From CAVRXT01 sp049644285 (GTDB lineage Bacteria; Acidobacteriota; Terriglobia; Acidiferrales; UBA7541), in the NCBI GenBank assembly GCA_049644285.1, contig JBARRP010000023.1:1-64000 (forward strand): 64,000 nt of DNA, in the 5' to 3' direction. The notes below the pieces were generated by a model, which saw nothing but the letters and a program-made list of their open reading frames with translations, was not told the origin of the DNA and did not search any database. Every line of letters starts with the position of its first letter. The first letter of the stretch is position 1. The translations under genes were made by a program, and so were the position numbers. Below, piece by piece: positions 27,358 to 35,126 of this stretch.

Positions 27358-28431
27358 TCAACCCTTCCCTTGTCCCATTGTCGCACGGCTGGGCAGTGGT
27401 ACAGACTTTCCCGCCTCGACAAACGCGCGTGCGTTCTGCACCGGAGTAGTGGGCAATATCCCGTGCCCAAGGTTGAGGATGTGTCCCACGCCCCCGGTCT
27501 TTTCAACGCACTCGCGCGCCGCTTCTCGCACGATGTTTTCGGGGCCGAGAAGAACGGCGGGATCGACGTTACCCTGGAGCGCGACGCGTGTCCCAAGAGA
27601 GCGTCGCGCCTCCGCCAAATCGGTGCGCCAATCCAGGCTTAACACGTCCACCCCGGTCCGCTTGAGGCTTTCCAGAAGATGCGCGCCGCCGCGGGCATAG
27701 AGGATCACGGGCGTGGAAGCTGCCCTCAGCTCATTGAGCAGCCCCCGAATGGCAGGCAGTTCGAATTCGTCGAACTCGGCGCGCCCCAACTCGCCCGCCC
27801 AGGTATCGAATAGCTGGACGGCGGCGGCGCCGGCGGTGATCTGCGAGCGGAGATAACGCGCCGTCGCGCGGGCGATTTTTTCGAGCAGAATGCGAAGCGC
27901 TTGCGGCTGAGCGTAGACCATTCGCTTTGCGATCGAAATGTCGCCGCGCGTCTTGCCTTCCACCATGTAGCAGGCCAGCGTCCACGGCGCCGCGGCGAAT
28001 CCGAGCACAGGCACTTCTGGACCGACCGCTCCGCAAAGGAGCCGGATCGCGTCGCCCACAAATTTCGTTTCGATTTCTGGATCAAAATCGCGCAGGCGCT
28101 GAATCCCGGAATCGCTCCGGATCGGATCTCCCAGCACTGGGCCGGAATCAGGAACCTCGAGGGGCATTCCCATGGCCTGAGCCACGATCAGGATGTCGGA
28201 GAACACGATAACGGCGTCAACGTCCAGAGACCGGAAAGGCTGGAGAGAGACTTCGGCAGCTAGGTCGGGAGTCTTGCAGATCTCCAAAAACGAATGCTTC
28301 TGCCGGACGGCCTGGTATTCGGGCAAATAGCGCCCCGCTTGGCGCATGATCCATACGGGTACACGCTCCACACTCTCGCAGCGGCAGGCCTTAAGAAAGA
28401 GGTCTTTCCGATTCTCGGGAACGGTGGGCAT
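27358..28431 (-). CDS. hemE: uroporphyrinogen decarboxylase
   Basis: Cytoplasmic enzyme (357 aa) that removes four carboxylates from uroporphyrinogen III to give coproporphyrinogen III. The family signature PVWIMRQAGRYLPEYQ is at about residues 23-38, and the substrate Asp lies in VIVFSDILI. Other blocks are GFAAAPWTLACYMVEG and LSLDWRTDL. The start at 28431 gives the usual N-terminus (PENRKDLFLKAC); an in-frame start at 28554 would add 41 unrelated residues. First gene of hemE-hemN-hemY, divergent from ccsA-hemACDB, so both transcripts start in the same 190-bp region. Confidence 0.94.
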   Translation of the reverse strand: MPTVPENRKDLFLKACRCESVERVPVWIMRQAGRYLPEYQAVRQKHSFLEICKTPDLAAEVSLQPFRSLDVDAVIVFSDILIVAQAMGMPLEVPDSGPVLGDPIRSDSGIQRLRDFDPEIETKFVGDAIRLLCGAVGPEVPVLGFAAAPWTLACYMVEGKTRGDISIAKRMVYAQPQALRILLEKIARATARYLRSQITAGAAAVQLFDTWAGELGRAEFDEFELPAIRGLLNELRAASTPVILYARGGAHLLESLKRTGVDVLSLDWRTDLAEARRSLGTRVALQGNVDPAVLLGPENIVREAARECVEKTGGVGHILNLGHGILPTTPVQNARAFVEAGKSVPLPSRATMGQGKG

Positions 28432-28452
28432 CCGGATCGAAAGTCCATTGCT

Positions 28453-28460
28453 ATCATAGC
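28453..28460 (-). promoter_or_regulatory. candidate extended -10 promoter for hemE-hemN-hemY
   Basis: On the minus strand the sequence TTGCTATGATAGC contains TATGAT (28453-28458) preceded by TGC, an extended -10 pattern. No good -35 is visible. It lies about 22 bp before the hemE ATG. Confidence 0.35.
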
Positions 28461-28541
28461 AAAAACGCAGGGAATAGGCGCAGCGTTGGCGTGGCCTGGT
28501 TGACAGCCCTCTGCAGCGCCATTCTGGAGCCGGTTCGGCGT

Positions 28542-28547
28542 TATAAT
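28542..28547 (+). promoter_or_regulatory. candidate -10 element for ccsA-hemACDB
   Basis: TATAAT matches consensus in the divergent hem intergenic region, about 77 bp before the ccsA ATG. A TTGACA at 28500-28505 is too far upstream to pair with it, so the -35 is weak or activator-dependent. Confidence 0.4.
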
Positions 28548-28623
28548 CGGGCATTATGCGGGAGGGGCCAAATCGGGGCTCTGCCGGACGTGATCAGGGC
28601 TTCTTTGGAGATTGTACCCTTTC

Positions 28624-29439
28624 ATGATGTTTCCGTTGGGCTACGCGGCCTTGGCATTCTACGCGGCCAGCTTTGGTTGCTATACGGCGTTCTTGTACTC
28701 GACCCACCGCTGGGTCGGGCGGCTCGCTACGACGTTCCTTGCGTCTGGCATCGTCCTGCAATACGCGGCTTTGTACGAGCGATCTCGCTGGACCCACGCT
28801 GTGCCATACGATGATCTCTACGGGTCGATGTCGCTGTTCGCCTGGCTCTTGGGCGTCACCTATCTGGCGCTTGAGACCTACCACCGGCAGCGATCGGTAG
28901 GAGCTTTTGCGACTCTCTTGCTGCTGCTGTGGATTTCGGGAGTGATGGCTTTCGCTCCCTCAACACCCTCCGCGTCTCCGCCGGCTCGCGGGCCCCTGTT
29001 CGCATTTCACGTCACATTGAACACGCTGGCTTATGCCGCTTTCGCGCTCTCTTTTGCGCTGAGCCTAATCTACCTCATCCAGGCCCGTGTCCTGCGAGCG
29101 CGCCGGCCGGGAATGGTCTTCTGGCGCTTTCCCGCGCTCGACCTGCTCGAGCGGATGAGTCGAAGCAGCGTGTGGGTCGGACTCATCTCGCTCTGCATTG
29201 GCGTGCCGATGGGGTTCATCTTCGAGCGTCGCCTGATCGGCCATTTCGACGTGGCTGACCCCAAGGTGATCGTCACCCTTGTGATCGTCGGCCTGTATGC
29301 GGCTTATCTGTGGCTGGCGCGCTTGTCAGCCTGGCGCGGACCGCGGGCGGCGCTCGTGTGCGCCTTCAATTTTCTGCTCGTGATTTTCAGCTACACATTC
29401 GTGAATCTCTATCTCACCCGGTTTCATAAATTCAACTGA
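28624..29439 (+). CDS. ccsA: CcsA/ResC/HemX-type cytochrome c assembly membrane protein
   Basis: Integral membrane protein of 271 aa with about eight hydrophobic segments, of the CcsA/CcmF-like heme-handling family; the same fold is called HemX when encoded with hemA. Visible are the YDDLYGSMSLFAWLLG block, which corresponds to the family's tryptophan-rich heme loop region, and conserved His in LFAFHVTLNTLAYAAF. It may move heme for cytochrome c maturation or stabilise/regulate HemA, as proposed for HemX in Bacillus. The ATG at 28624 follows GGAG at 13 nt; an upstream TTG is possible. It overlaps hemA by 1 bp (TGATG). Confidence 0.8.
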   Translation: MMFPLGYAALAFYAASFGCYTAFLYSTHRWVGRLATTFLASGIVLQYAALYERSRWTHAVPYDDLYGSMSLFAWLLGVTYLALETYHRQRSVGAFATLLLLLWISGVMAFAPSTPSASPPARGPLFAFHVTLNTLAYAAFALSFALSLIYLIQARVLRARRPGMVFWRFPALDLLERMSRSSVWVGLISLCIGVPMGFIFERRLIGHFDVADPKVIVTLVIVGLYAAYLWLARLSAWRGPRAALVCAFNFLLVIFSYTFVNLYLTRFHKFN

Positions 29440-30758
29440 TGGCCACCGCCACAACCTCGGGAAAACTGCCGGCGCATCGGTTGCACATCGCCATGATCGG
29501 GTGCAACCATCGCACCGCTCCCGTCGAGCTGCGTGAGCGCGTGGCGTTCACACCGGAACAAGCCTTGCGCGCAGCCGACGAACTTCGTCTTCACGGAATT
29601 CTGGACGAGGCTGTGGTTCTCTCTACCTGTAACCGGAGCGAGTTATACGGTGTTACCGGCGAAACCGCCGAAGGGGCTGCCGGAGCGATGCAAGGGTTTT
29701 TCACTTCCTTCCACAACATCGGCCCGGCGGAATTGAATGGCAGGATCTATCGGCAAACGGGAGGCGAGGCGGTGCGCCACCTTTTCCGCGTGGCCTCGGG
29801 TCTCGACTCGATGCTCCTGGGCGAATCTGAGATTCTCGGACAGGTCCGCGAAGCTTACGGCCGCGCCTTCGAGCACGGCTCGACGGGGCCGGTTCTTAAT
29901 CGACTGTTCCAGAGCGCGCTCGAGGTCGGGAAGCGGGTTCGTGCGGAAACGGAAATGGGCGCCCGCCCGATGTCCGTGGCGTTTGCCGGTGTGAAGCTGG
30001 CCGAGCGCGTTTTCGGTGACCTGAAAGGCCACGAAGCGTTGATCATCGGCGCGGGCAGCGTGGCGGAACAGGTGATGGAGCACCTCCGGAATCGCGGCAT
30101 TCGCGGAATCCACATCGTCAATCGGTCGCGCGAGCGAGCCGAATCTCTCGCTCAACGCATGGGCGGGCAGGTTGCGGATTGGGCTTCTCTGGAGGGAAGC
30201 CTCAAGTTTCCGGACATCGTGGTCACTTCCGTGGGAGAAGCGGGCGTCCTGCTTACCCGGGCGATGCTGGAACGAGCGCTCGGGGCGCGCTCGGGCCGCT
30301 CCATGTTTCTGGTGGATCTTGGAGTGCCGCGGAACGTCGCACCGGAGGCCGCTGGTCTTTATAATGTCTATCTTTACGATGTGGATGATCTCGGCGAGAT
30401 CGTGGAGCAGAATCGGAAGGCGCGGGAAGCGGAGATACCGCGCGCGGAAGCAATCATCTCGGAACACATCGCCAAATTCGACGCTTGGAGGAGCGGTGTC
30501 GAGGCGCTCTTTATTTTCGACGAGCTTCGCGAGAGGCTTCACGCGCGACGACAGGAATTTCTCCGCGAGCGGCTGGAATCCATGCCGCACGTTTCCGCGG
30601 AAGAGCGCCAGGTCGTTCTCCGGCTCACGGAGGAGTTTCTCGACCGCGCGCTCGAAGAGCCGGCGGAGCGCCTGCGCAAGACGCGCGACATGCGGCAGCG
30701 GATCGCGGCGGTCGAGGCCCTGCGGCGTCTGTTCGGGCTCGATGAGGATCCCTCGTGA
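29439..30758 (+). CDS. hemA: glutamyl-tRNA reductase
   Basis: First committed enzyme of C5-pathway tetrapyrrole synthesis, reducing glutamyl-tRNA(Glu) to glutamate-1-semialdehyde with NADPH; 439 aa. Catalytic Cys lies in VVLSTCNRSELYGV (about residue 67), the substrate loop is LGESEILGQVREAYGRA, and the NADPH domain has ALIIGAGSVAEQV (about 198-210). The C-terminal dimerisation helices (about 330-430) are intact. The start overlaps the ccsA stop and the end overlaps hemC by 4 bp (GTGA), so ccsA-hemA-hemC are translationally coupled. Confidence 0.95.
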   Translation: MATATTSGKLPAHRLHIAMIGCNHRTAPVELRERVAFTPEQALRAADELRLHGILDEAVVLSTCNRSELYGVTGETAEGAAGAMQGFFTSFHNIGPAELNGRIYRQTGGEAVRHLFRVASGLDSMLLGESEILGQVREAYGRAFEHGSTGPVLNRLFQSALEVGKRVRAETEMGARPMSVAFAGVKLAERVFGDLKGHEALIIGAGSVAEQVMEHLRNRGIRGIHIVNRSRERAESLAQRMGGQVADWASLEGSLKFPDIVVTSVGEAGVLLTRAMLERALGARSGRSMFLVDLGVPRNVAPEAAGLYNVYLYDVDDLGEIVEQNRKAREAEIPRAEAIISEHIAKFDAWRSGVEALFIFDELRERLHARRQEFLRERLESMPHVSAEERQVVLRLTEEFLDRALEEPAERLRKTRDMRQRIAAVEALRRLFGLDEDPS

Positions 30759-31687
30759 AATCCCTGCGCATCGGCTCGCGCGGCAGCGCTCTCGCGCTTT
30801 GGCAGGCGAACCACATCCGCCAGCGGCTCCGTGAGAGCTGCGGAGTTGGCTCCGAAATCGTCACGATTAGAACCTCTGGCGACCGGCTTGAACAGGCGCC
30901 CATCGGCCAAATCGGCCTGAAGGGTGTTTTCATCAAGGAAATCGAAGACGCCCTATTCGGACGCCGCGCCGATCTGGCGGTGCATAGCATGAAGGACGTT
31001 CCCACGGAGATTCCTGCGGGGTTAGTATTTCCCGCGATTACGAAACGCGAGGATGTTCGCGATTGCCTCGTGTCGCGTGGCGGAAAGAAGCTCGCTGAGC
31101 TCGCGCCCGGCGCGCGTGTGGGCACGAGCAGCCTGCGCCGGCAGGCGCAACTTCGACATTACCGGCCGGACCTTGAGCTGCGCGACCTTCGCGGGAACGT
31201 AGACACTCGCTTGCGCAAGCTCGATGCAGGCGAATTTGACGCAATCGTCCTCGCCAAGGCGGGAATTGAACGACTGGGACAGGGCGCGAAGATCTCCGAA
31301 ACGATCTCGCCGGAAGTCATGCTGCCCGCGGTGGGTCAGGGCGCGCTGGGAATTGAATGCCGCAGCGACGAGAAAGAAGTGTTCGGGCTTCTCCAGAAGT
31401 TCGACGACAATGAGACGCGGGCCGCGGTAACGGCAGAGCGGGCACTGCTCTCCGAGCTCGAGGGCGGCTGTCAGGTTCCGCTCGGAGCCTGGGGGCGAAT
31501 CGAGAATCAGAAACTGATTCTCGAAGCGGCCGTGCTCTCCGCGGATGGCGCCGAATGTCTGCGTCGCAAGTCTTCCGGAGATGTCGCCGAAGCCGCAGAA
31601 GTCGGGCGCCGCCTGGCGCAGGAATTAATTGACGCGGGCGCGGATCGCATCCTGCGCCTCGCTGGAAGAACACTTGGGAAACGCTAG
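30755..31687 (+). CDS. hemC: hydroxymethylbilane synthase (porphobilinogen deaminase)
   Basis: 310-aa cytoplasmic enzyme that joins four porphobilinogens into hydroxymethylbilane. The dipyrromethane cofactor Cys is in ELEGGCQVPLGAWG (about residue 242). Substrate-binding stretches RIGSRGSALALWQANHI and GTSSLRRQAQLRHYRPDL are present, and the catalytic Asp is in SMKDVPTEI. GTG start at 30755 inside the hemA stop. The 3' end LAGRTLGKR overlaps possible hemD starts. Confidence 0.95.
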   Translation: MKSLRIGSRGSALALWQANHIRQRLRESCGVGSEIVTIRTSGDRLEQAPIGQIGLKGVFIKEIEDALFGRRADLAVHSMKDVPTEIPAGLVFPAITKREDVRDCLVSRGGKKLAELAPGARVGTSSLRRQAQLRHYRPDLELRDLRGNVDTRLRKLDAGEFDAIVLAKAGIERLGQGAKISETISPEVMLPAVGQGALGIECRSDEKEVFGLLQKFDDNETRAAVTAERALLSELEGGCQVPLGAWGRIENQKLILEAAVLSADGAECLRRKSSGDVAEAAEVGRRLAQELIDAGADRILRLAGRTLGKR

Positions 31688-32489
31688 TCAAACATTGGCA
31701 GGGAAGAGCATTGTCGTCACGCGTGCGCCGGAACAGTCGCGCGAGCTGGTGGCCGAGCTCGAAGCTCGCGGAGCGGAAGTCTTGTTGATTCCACTGGTCC
31801 GCTTCGCCGATCCGGAGGACGCCGAGCTCCTGGACGAGGCGGTGAGGTCGGTAACTCAATTCGATTGGATCGTGTTTACGAGCCAGAATGCAGTGCGTTT
31901 CTTCTGCAAGCGCTGCCGGGAGATGGGGTTTGATTGTCACAAACTCCAATCGCCCGGACCGATGGTCGCGGCCGTTGGCCCGGCGACCTCGCGCTCGGCT
32001 GAAGAAGAAGGCTTTCGGGTGGACAAGCTTTCGACCCATGCGCGGGCCACCGCTCTCGCGCGGGAGTTGTCCGGCGCGGTGACCGGGCGGCGAGTTCTCT
32101 TGCCGAGAAGCGATCGCGCCGGGAAAGATTTGCCTCGAATGCTGGCGGAAGCGGGGGCGCAGGTGATCGATGTGGTTGCCTATCGAACCTTGCTGCCTGA
32201 TTCGCTGGATCCAAGCACGATGCAACGTATCACCGACGGGAAAATCGATGTTGTAACTTTCGCAAGTCCGTCGGCATTCGAAAACTTTGCGGATATGCTG
32301 GGGCCGCGACGCGTATCTCGGGTTGCAGGAAAAGTTGCGTTTGCGGCGATTGGGCCCACGACGGTCGAGGCCGTCCGCGCCGCGGGTTATCCGGTCGCGA
32401 TCGAAGCAGCCGTTCCGAGCTCTGCGGGATTAACGGAAGCGATTGAGCATTACTTTGAAGAGATGCCGGCGAGGTTGAAATCATCATGA
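31674..32489 (+). CDS. hemD: uroporphyrinogen-III synthase
   Basis: Cyclises hydroxymethylbilane with inversion of ring D to uroporphyrinogen III. About 271 aa from a TTG at 31674, which lies 14 bp inside hemC; a second TTG at 31695 is also possible. The frame is open from 31629, but the extra residues repeat nothing of the family. Sequence conservation in HemD is low. The recognisable parts are the N-terminal SIVVTRAPEQSRELVAELEA, IVFTSQNAVRFF, AAVGPATSRSAEE, and the C-terminal VTFASPSAFENF and FAAIGPTTVEAVRAAG. Position between hemC and hemB, with an ATGA overlap to hemB, makes the call secure. Confidence 0.92.
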   Translation: MGNASQTLAGKSIVVTRAPEQSRELVAELEARGAEVLLIPLVRFADPEDAELLDEAVRSVTQFDWIVFTSQNAVRFFCKRCREMGFDCHKLQSPGPMVAAVGPATSRSAEEEGFRVDKLSTHARATALARELSGAVTGRRVLLPRSDRAGKDLPRMLAEAGAQVIDVVAYRTLLPDSLDPSTMQRITDGKIDVVTFASPSAFENFADMLGPRRVSRVAGKVAFAAIGPTTVEAVRAAGYPVAIEAAVPSSAGLTEAIEHYFEEMPARLKSS

Positions 32490-33463
32490 CATTCCCCGTT
32501 CATCGCCCGAGGCGATTGCGCCGTAGCGAAGCCTTGCGCAACTTGGTGCGCGAGACGCGCTTGGGCATTCAAGGCCTGGTCTATCCCATGTTTGTTTGTC
32601 CGGGAACAAACGTGCGCACTGAAATCAGTTCGATGCCCGGCATTTATCAGCAGTCGGTGGACCAGCTCGTTGAGGAATGCCGCGAAGTCGCCGATCTGGG
32701 CATCCCTGCCGTCATTCTTTTTGGATTGCCCGAGCACAAGGACGAGACCGGGTCGGAGGCGTCCTCGCCCCAGGGAGGCGTGCAGCGATCGATTTACGCG
32801 ATCCGCAAAGCGCAATTGGACTTGATTATTCTCACCGACGTCTGTCTGTGCGAATACACCAGCCACGGACATTGCGGCGTGGTCAAAGGCGGCGAGGTGC
32901 TGAATGATCCGAGCCTCGAATTGCTCGCTCAGGCGGCGCTTTCGCACGCGCGCGCCGGAGCCGATATCGTTGCGCCATCCGATATGATGGACGGTCGCGT
33001 CGCCGCGATCCGCCGGAAACTCGATGAAGACGGATTCGAGAACGTCGCGATTCTCTCCTACGCCGCCAAGTATTGCTCCGGACTCTACGGCCCGTTCCGC
33101 GAAGCCGCTCAATCCACTCCGCAATTCGGCGACCGTCGCAGCTATCAGATGGACCCGGGCAACGCGCGGGAAGCGCTGCGGGAAGTGGCGCTCGATCTCG
33201 AGGAAGGCGCCGACATGGTGATGGTGAAGCCGGCGCTGCCTTATCTCGACATCGTGCAGCGGGTTCGAGAGCAGTTTCAGGTTCCGGTGGGTGCGTACAA
33301 CGTCAGCGGCGAGTATTCCATGGTGAAGGCGGCGGCCCGCAACGGCTGGATTGACGAACAGCGCGTCGTGCTCGAAATTCTGACGGGCATCCAGCGCGCC
33401 GGCGCCGATCTGATCCTGACGTACCACGCCAAGGATGTCGCCCGCTGGCTCAAGGCGTGCTGA
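32486..33463 (+). CDS. hemB: delta-aminolevulinic acid dehydratase (porphobilinogen synthase)
   Basis: Condenses two 5-aminolevulinates to porphobilinogen; 325 aa. The metal-binding stretch DVCLCEYTSHGHCG (about residues 118-131) has the Cys set of zinc-dependent enzymes. The Schiff-base lysines are in SYAAKYCSGLYGPFREA (about 194-210) and MVKPALPYLD (about 247-256). The start lies in the hemD stop (ATGA). A hairpin terminator follows 33 bp after the stop, so hemB is probably the last gene of ccsA-hemACDB, with hemL transcribed partly or wholly on its own. Confidence 0.95.
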   Translation: MTFPVHRPRRLRRSEALRNLVRETRLGIQGLVYPMFVCPGTNVRTEISSMPGIYQQSVDQLVEECREVADLGIPAVILFGLPEHKDETGSEASSPQGGVQRSIYAIRKAQLDLIILTDVCLCEYTSHGHCGVVKGGEVLNDPSLELLAQAALSHARAGADIVAPSDMMDGRVAAIRRKLDEDGFENVAILSYAAKYCSGLYGPFREAAQSTPQFGDRRSYQMDPGNAREALREVALDLEEGADMVMVKPALPYLDIVQRVREQFQVPVGAYNVSGEYSMVKAAARNGWIDEQRVVLEILTGIQRAGADLILTYHAKDVARWLKAC

Positions 33464-33488
33464 TTCGTGTTTGTGTTTCCGCCCGGGA

Positions 33489-33523
33489 GTTTGCAGCCCG
33501 CCTCTTCAGAGGCGGGGATTTTT
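33489..33523 (+). repeat. palindromic repeat, copy 1
   Basis: GTTTGCAGCCCGCCTC, then TTCA, then GAGGCGGGGATTTTT. It shares the frame GTTTGNAGCCCG-NN-TCTTCA-NN-CGGGGATTT with copies 2 and 3 but has a different stem (CCTC/GAGG), still perfectly paired. Confidence 0.7.
33497..33523 (+). terminator. intrinsic terminator after hemB
   Basis: CCCGCCTC (33497-33504), loop TTCA, GAGGCGGG (33509-33516): an 8-bp perfect GC-rich stem followed by GATTTTT. This is the classic shape of a Rho-independent terminator, 33 bp after the hemB stop. It is formed by repeat copy 1. Confidence 0.75.
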
Positions 33524-33548
33524 CGCCGATGGATCGCGCGCGAACTTC

Positions 33549-33582
33549 AAATCCCCCGAGTCTGAAGACCCGGGCTACAAAC
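33549..33582 (-). repeat. palindromic repeat, copy 2 (inverted)
   Basis: Read on the minus strand it is GTTTGTAGCCCGGGTCTTCA, then GACTCGGGGGATTT, the same element as copies 1 and 3. Its orientation is opposite to copy 1, 25 bp away. Confidence 0.7.
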
Positions 33583-33720
33583 GCGGGGAAATGAATGTTC
33601 GAGGCTGTTATCTAGCGGTGCCTCGTGTGGTGAGCGGGGCCGAACCATCAGGCCGGCAGCCTTTTGCGGATTAACACTTCACGTCCAAGGACGAATGACA
33701 TTTTAGAACGAACCGAAGAA

Positions 33721-35043
33721 ATGCCCTCCGACTCGCGTCCAAGTTCCAGAGAACTCTTGCACCGCGGCGAAAAAGTGCTCGTCGGCGGGGTCGATAGCCC
33801 CGTGCGCGCGTTTCGCGCCGTCGGCGGCGATCCGCTGATTATCGACCACGCCAAAGGCGCGCGCCTCTATGACGTCGACGGCCGCGAGTACATCGACTAC
33901 GTCTGCTCCTGGGGCGCGATGATCCTCGGCCACGCCCATCCTGATGTGACCGCTGCCGTCCAGGACCAGGCCGCGCGCGGAACGAGTTATGGCATGACCT
34001 CGCCTCTCGAAATCGAGTTGGGCGAGAAGATCACACGCGCCGTGCCCTCCGTCGAGATGATTCGCTTCGTCAGCTCCGGCACCGAAGCGACGATGTCGGC
34101 GATCCGTCTGGCCCGCGCCTACACCAAGCGCGACCTCATCGTGAAATTCGAGGGCTGCTATCACGGCCATTCCGACAGCTTCCTTTCCGAAGCAGGCTCG
34201 GGGCTTGCGACTCTAGGTATTTCCGCATGTCCCGGCGTCCCGGACGCCTTCGCGAATCTCACGCTCAATGTGCCCTACAACGATTTTGCCGCAGTCGAGA
34301 AGGTATTCCGGACGAATCCGAAAAAAATCGCCGCCCTAATTGTCGAGCCTGTCGCTGCAAACATGGGCGTAGTCCCGGCAGCCTCCGGATTTTTGGCAAA
34401 CCTGCGCGCCATTACGCGCGAAGAAGCCGCGCTTCTTATTTTCGATGAGGTGATTACCGGCTTCCGTGTCGGGTTCGGCGGGGCGCAGAGCCTTTACAGC
34501 ATTTCGCCTGACCTGACGACGATGGGGAAGATTATCGGTGGTGGATTGCCAGTGGCTGCGTATGGCGGGCGTCGCGACATCATGAAGATGGTCGCGCCGC
34601 TCGGGCCGGTCTATCAGGCGGGAACTCTCTCCGGGAATCCTCTGGCCATGCGCGCGGGATTGGCAACACTCCCGCTCCTTGAAAAGCCCGGGTTCTATGA
34701 CGACTTGAATCGCAAAACCGCGCCTCTGGTTGAGGGCTTCCGCGCGGCACTCTCCAAAAACGGCGTGGCAGGCCAGGTGAACGCCGTCGGCTCGCTCACG
34801 ACCCTCTTTTTTTCTGCCGAGCCCGTGCGCAATTACGCGAATGCGAAGAAGGCCGACAGTTCCCACTTTGCCGCGTTTTTCTCGGAGATGCTGCGCCGCG
34901 GAATTCTCCTGCCGCCGTCGCAATTCGAGGCTCTGTTTGTCTCCGCAGCCCACACGAACACCGACATTGAGCGCACCATCGAAGCTGCCCGTGACAGCCT
35001 GAAAGCGATATTGACCGCCGCGACCGCGACCCGGCAGTTGTAA
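33721..35043 (+). CDS. hemL: glutamate-1-semialdehyde 2,1-aminomutase
   Basis: PLP enzyme (440 aa) that turns glutamate-1-semialdehyde into 5-aminolevulinate, the step between HemA and HemB. The N-terminal KVLVGGVDSPVRAFRAVGGD, the PLP-phosphate segment VSSGTEATMSAIRLAR, the Asp in LLIFDEVITGFRVGFGG (about 254), and the Lys in TMGKIIGGGLPVAAYGG (about 280) all fit HemL rather than general class III aminotransferases. The ATG at 33721 is preferred over one 19 codons upstream. The stop codon TAA lies inside palindromic repeat copy 3, so the gene's very end has been touched by that element. Confidence 0.95.
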   Translation: MPSDSRPSSRELLHRGEKVLVGGVDSPVRAFRAVGGDPLIIDHAKGARLYDVDGREYIDYVCSWGAMILGHAHPDVTAAVQDQAARGTSYGMTSPLEIELGEKITRAVPSVEMIRFVSSGTEATMSAIRLARAYTKRDLIVKFEGCYHGHSDSFLSEAGSGLATLGISACPGVPDAFANLTLNVPYNDFAAVEKVFRTNPKKIAALIVEPVAANMGVVPAASGFLANLRAITREEAALLIFDEVITGFRVGFGGAQSLYSISPDLTTMGKIIGGGLPVAAYGGRRDIMKMVAPLGPVYQAGTLSGNPLAMRAGLATLPLLEKPGFYDDLNRKTAPLVEGFRAALSKNGVAGQVNAVGSLTTLFFSAEPVRNYANAKKADSSHFAAFFSEMLRRGILLPPSQFEALFVSAAHTNTDIERTIEAARDSLKAILTAATATRQL

Positions 35044-35069
35044 CCCGGGTCTTCACACCCGGGGAATTT
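35036..35069 (+). repeat. palindromic repeat, copy 3, overlapping the hemL stop
   Basis: AGTTGTAACCCGGGTCTTCA, then CACCCGGGGAATTT. The perfect stem CCCGGGT/ACCCGGG encloses CTTCAC. The hemL TAA (35041-35043) is part of the element. The hairpin could also serve as a weak terminator. Confidence 0.7.
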
Positions 35070-35126
35070 CGATCCATCGAATCTTGGCTTCCCAAGCACG
35101 CTCTACCAAGCTCTCCGAACGCCCTT

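Larger units (their letters stand above)
33464..33720. other. intergenic region between hemB and hemL
   Basis: Contains the hemB terminator hairpin and two copies of a palindromic repeat in opposite orientation (33489-33523 and 33549-33582). The remaining 140 bp must carry any promoter for hemL, and I see no strong hexamers there. The hemL frame is open from an ATG at 33664, but the added residues are not family-like. Confidence 0.6.
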
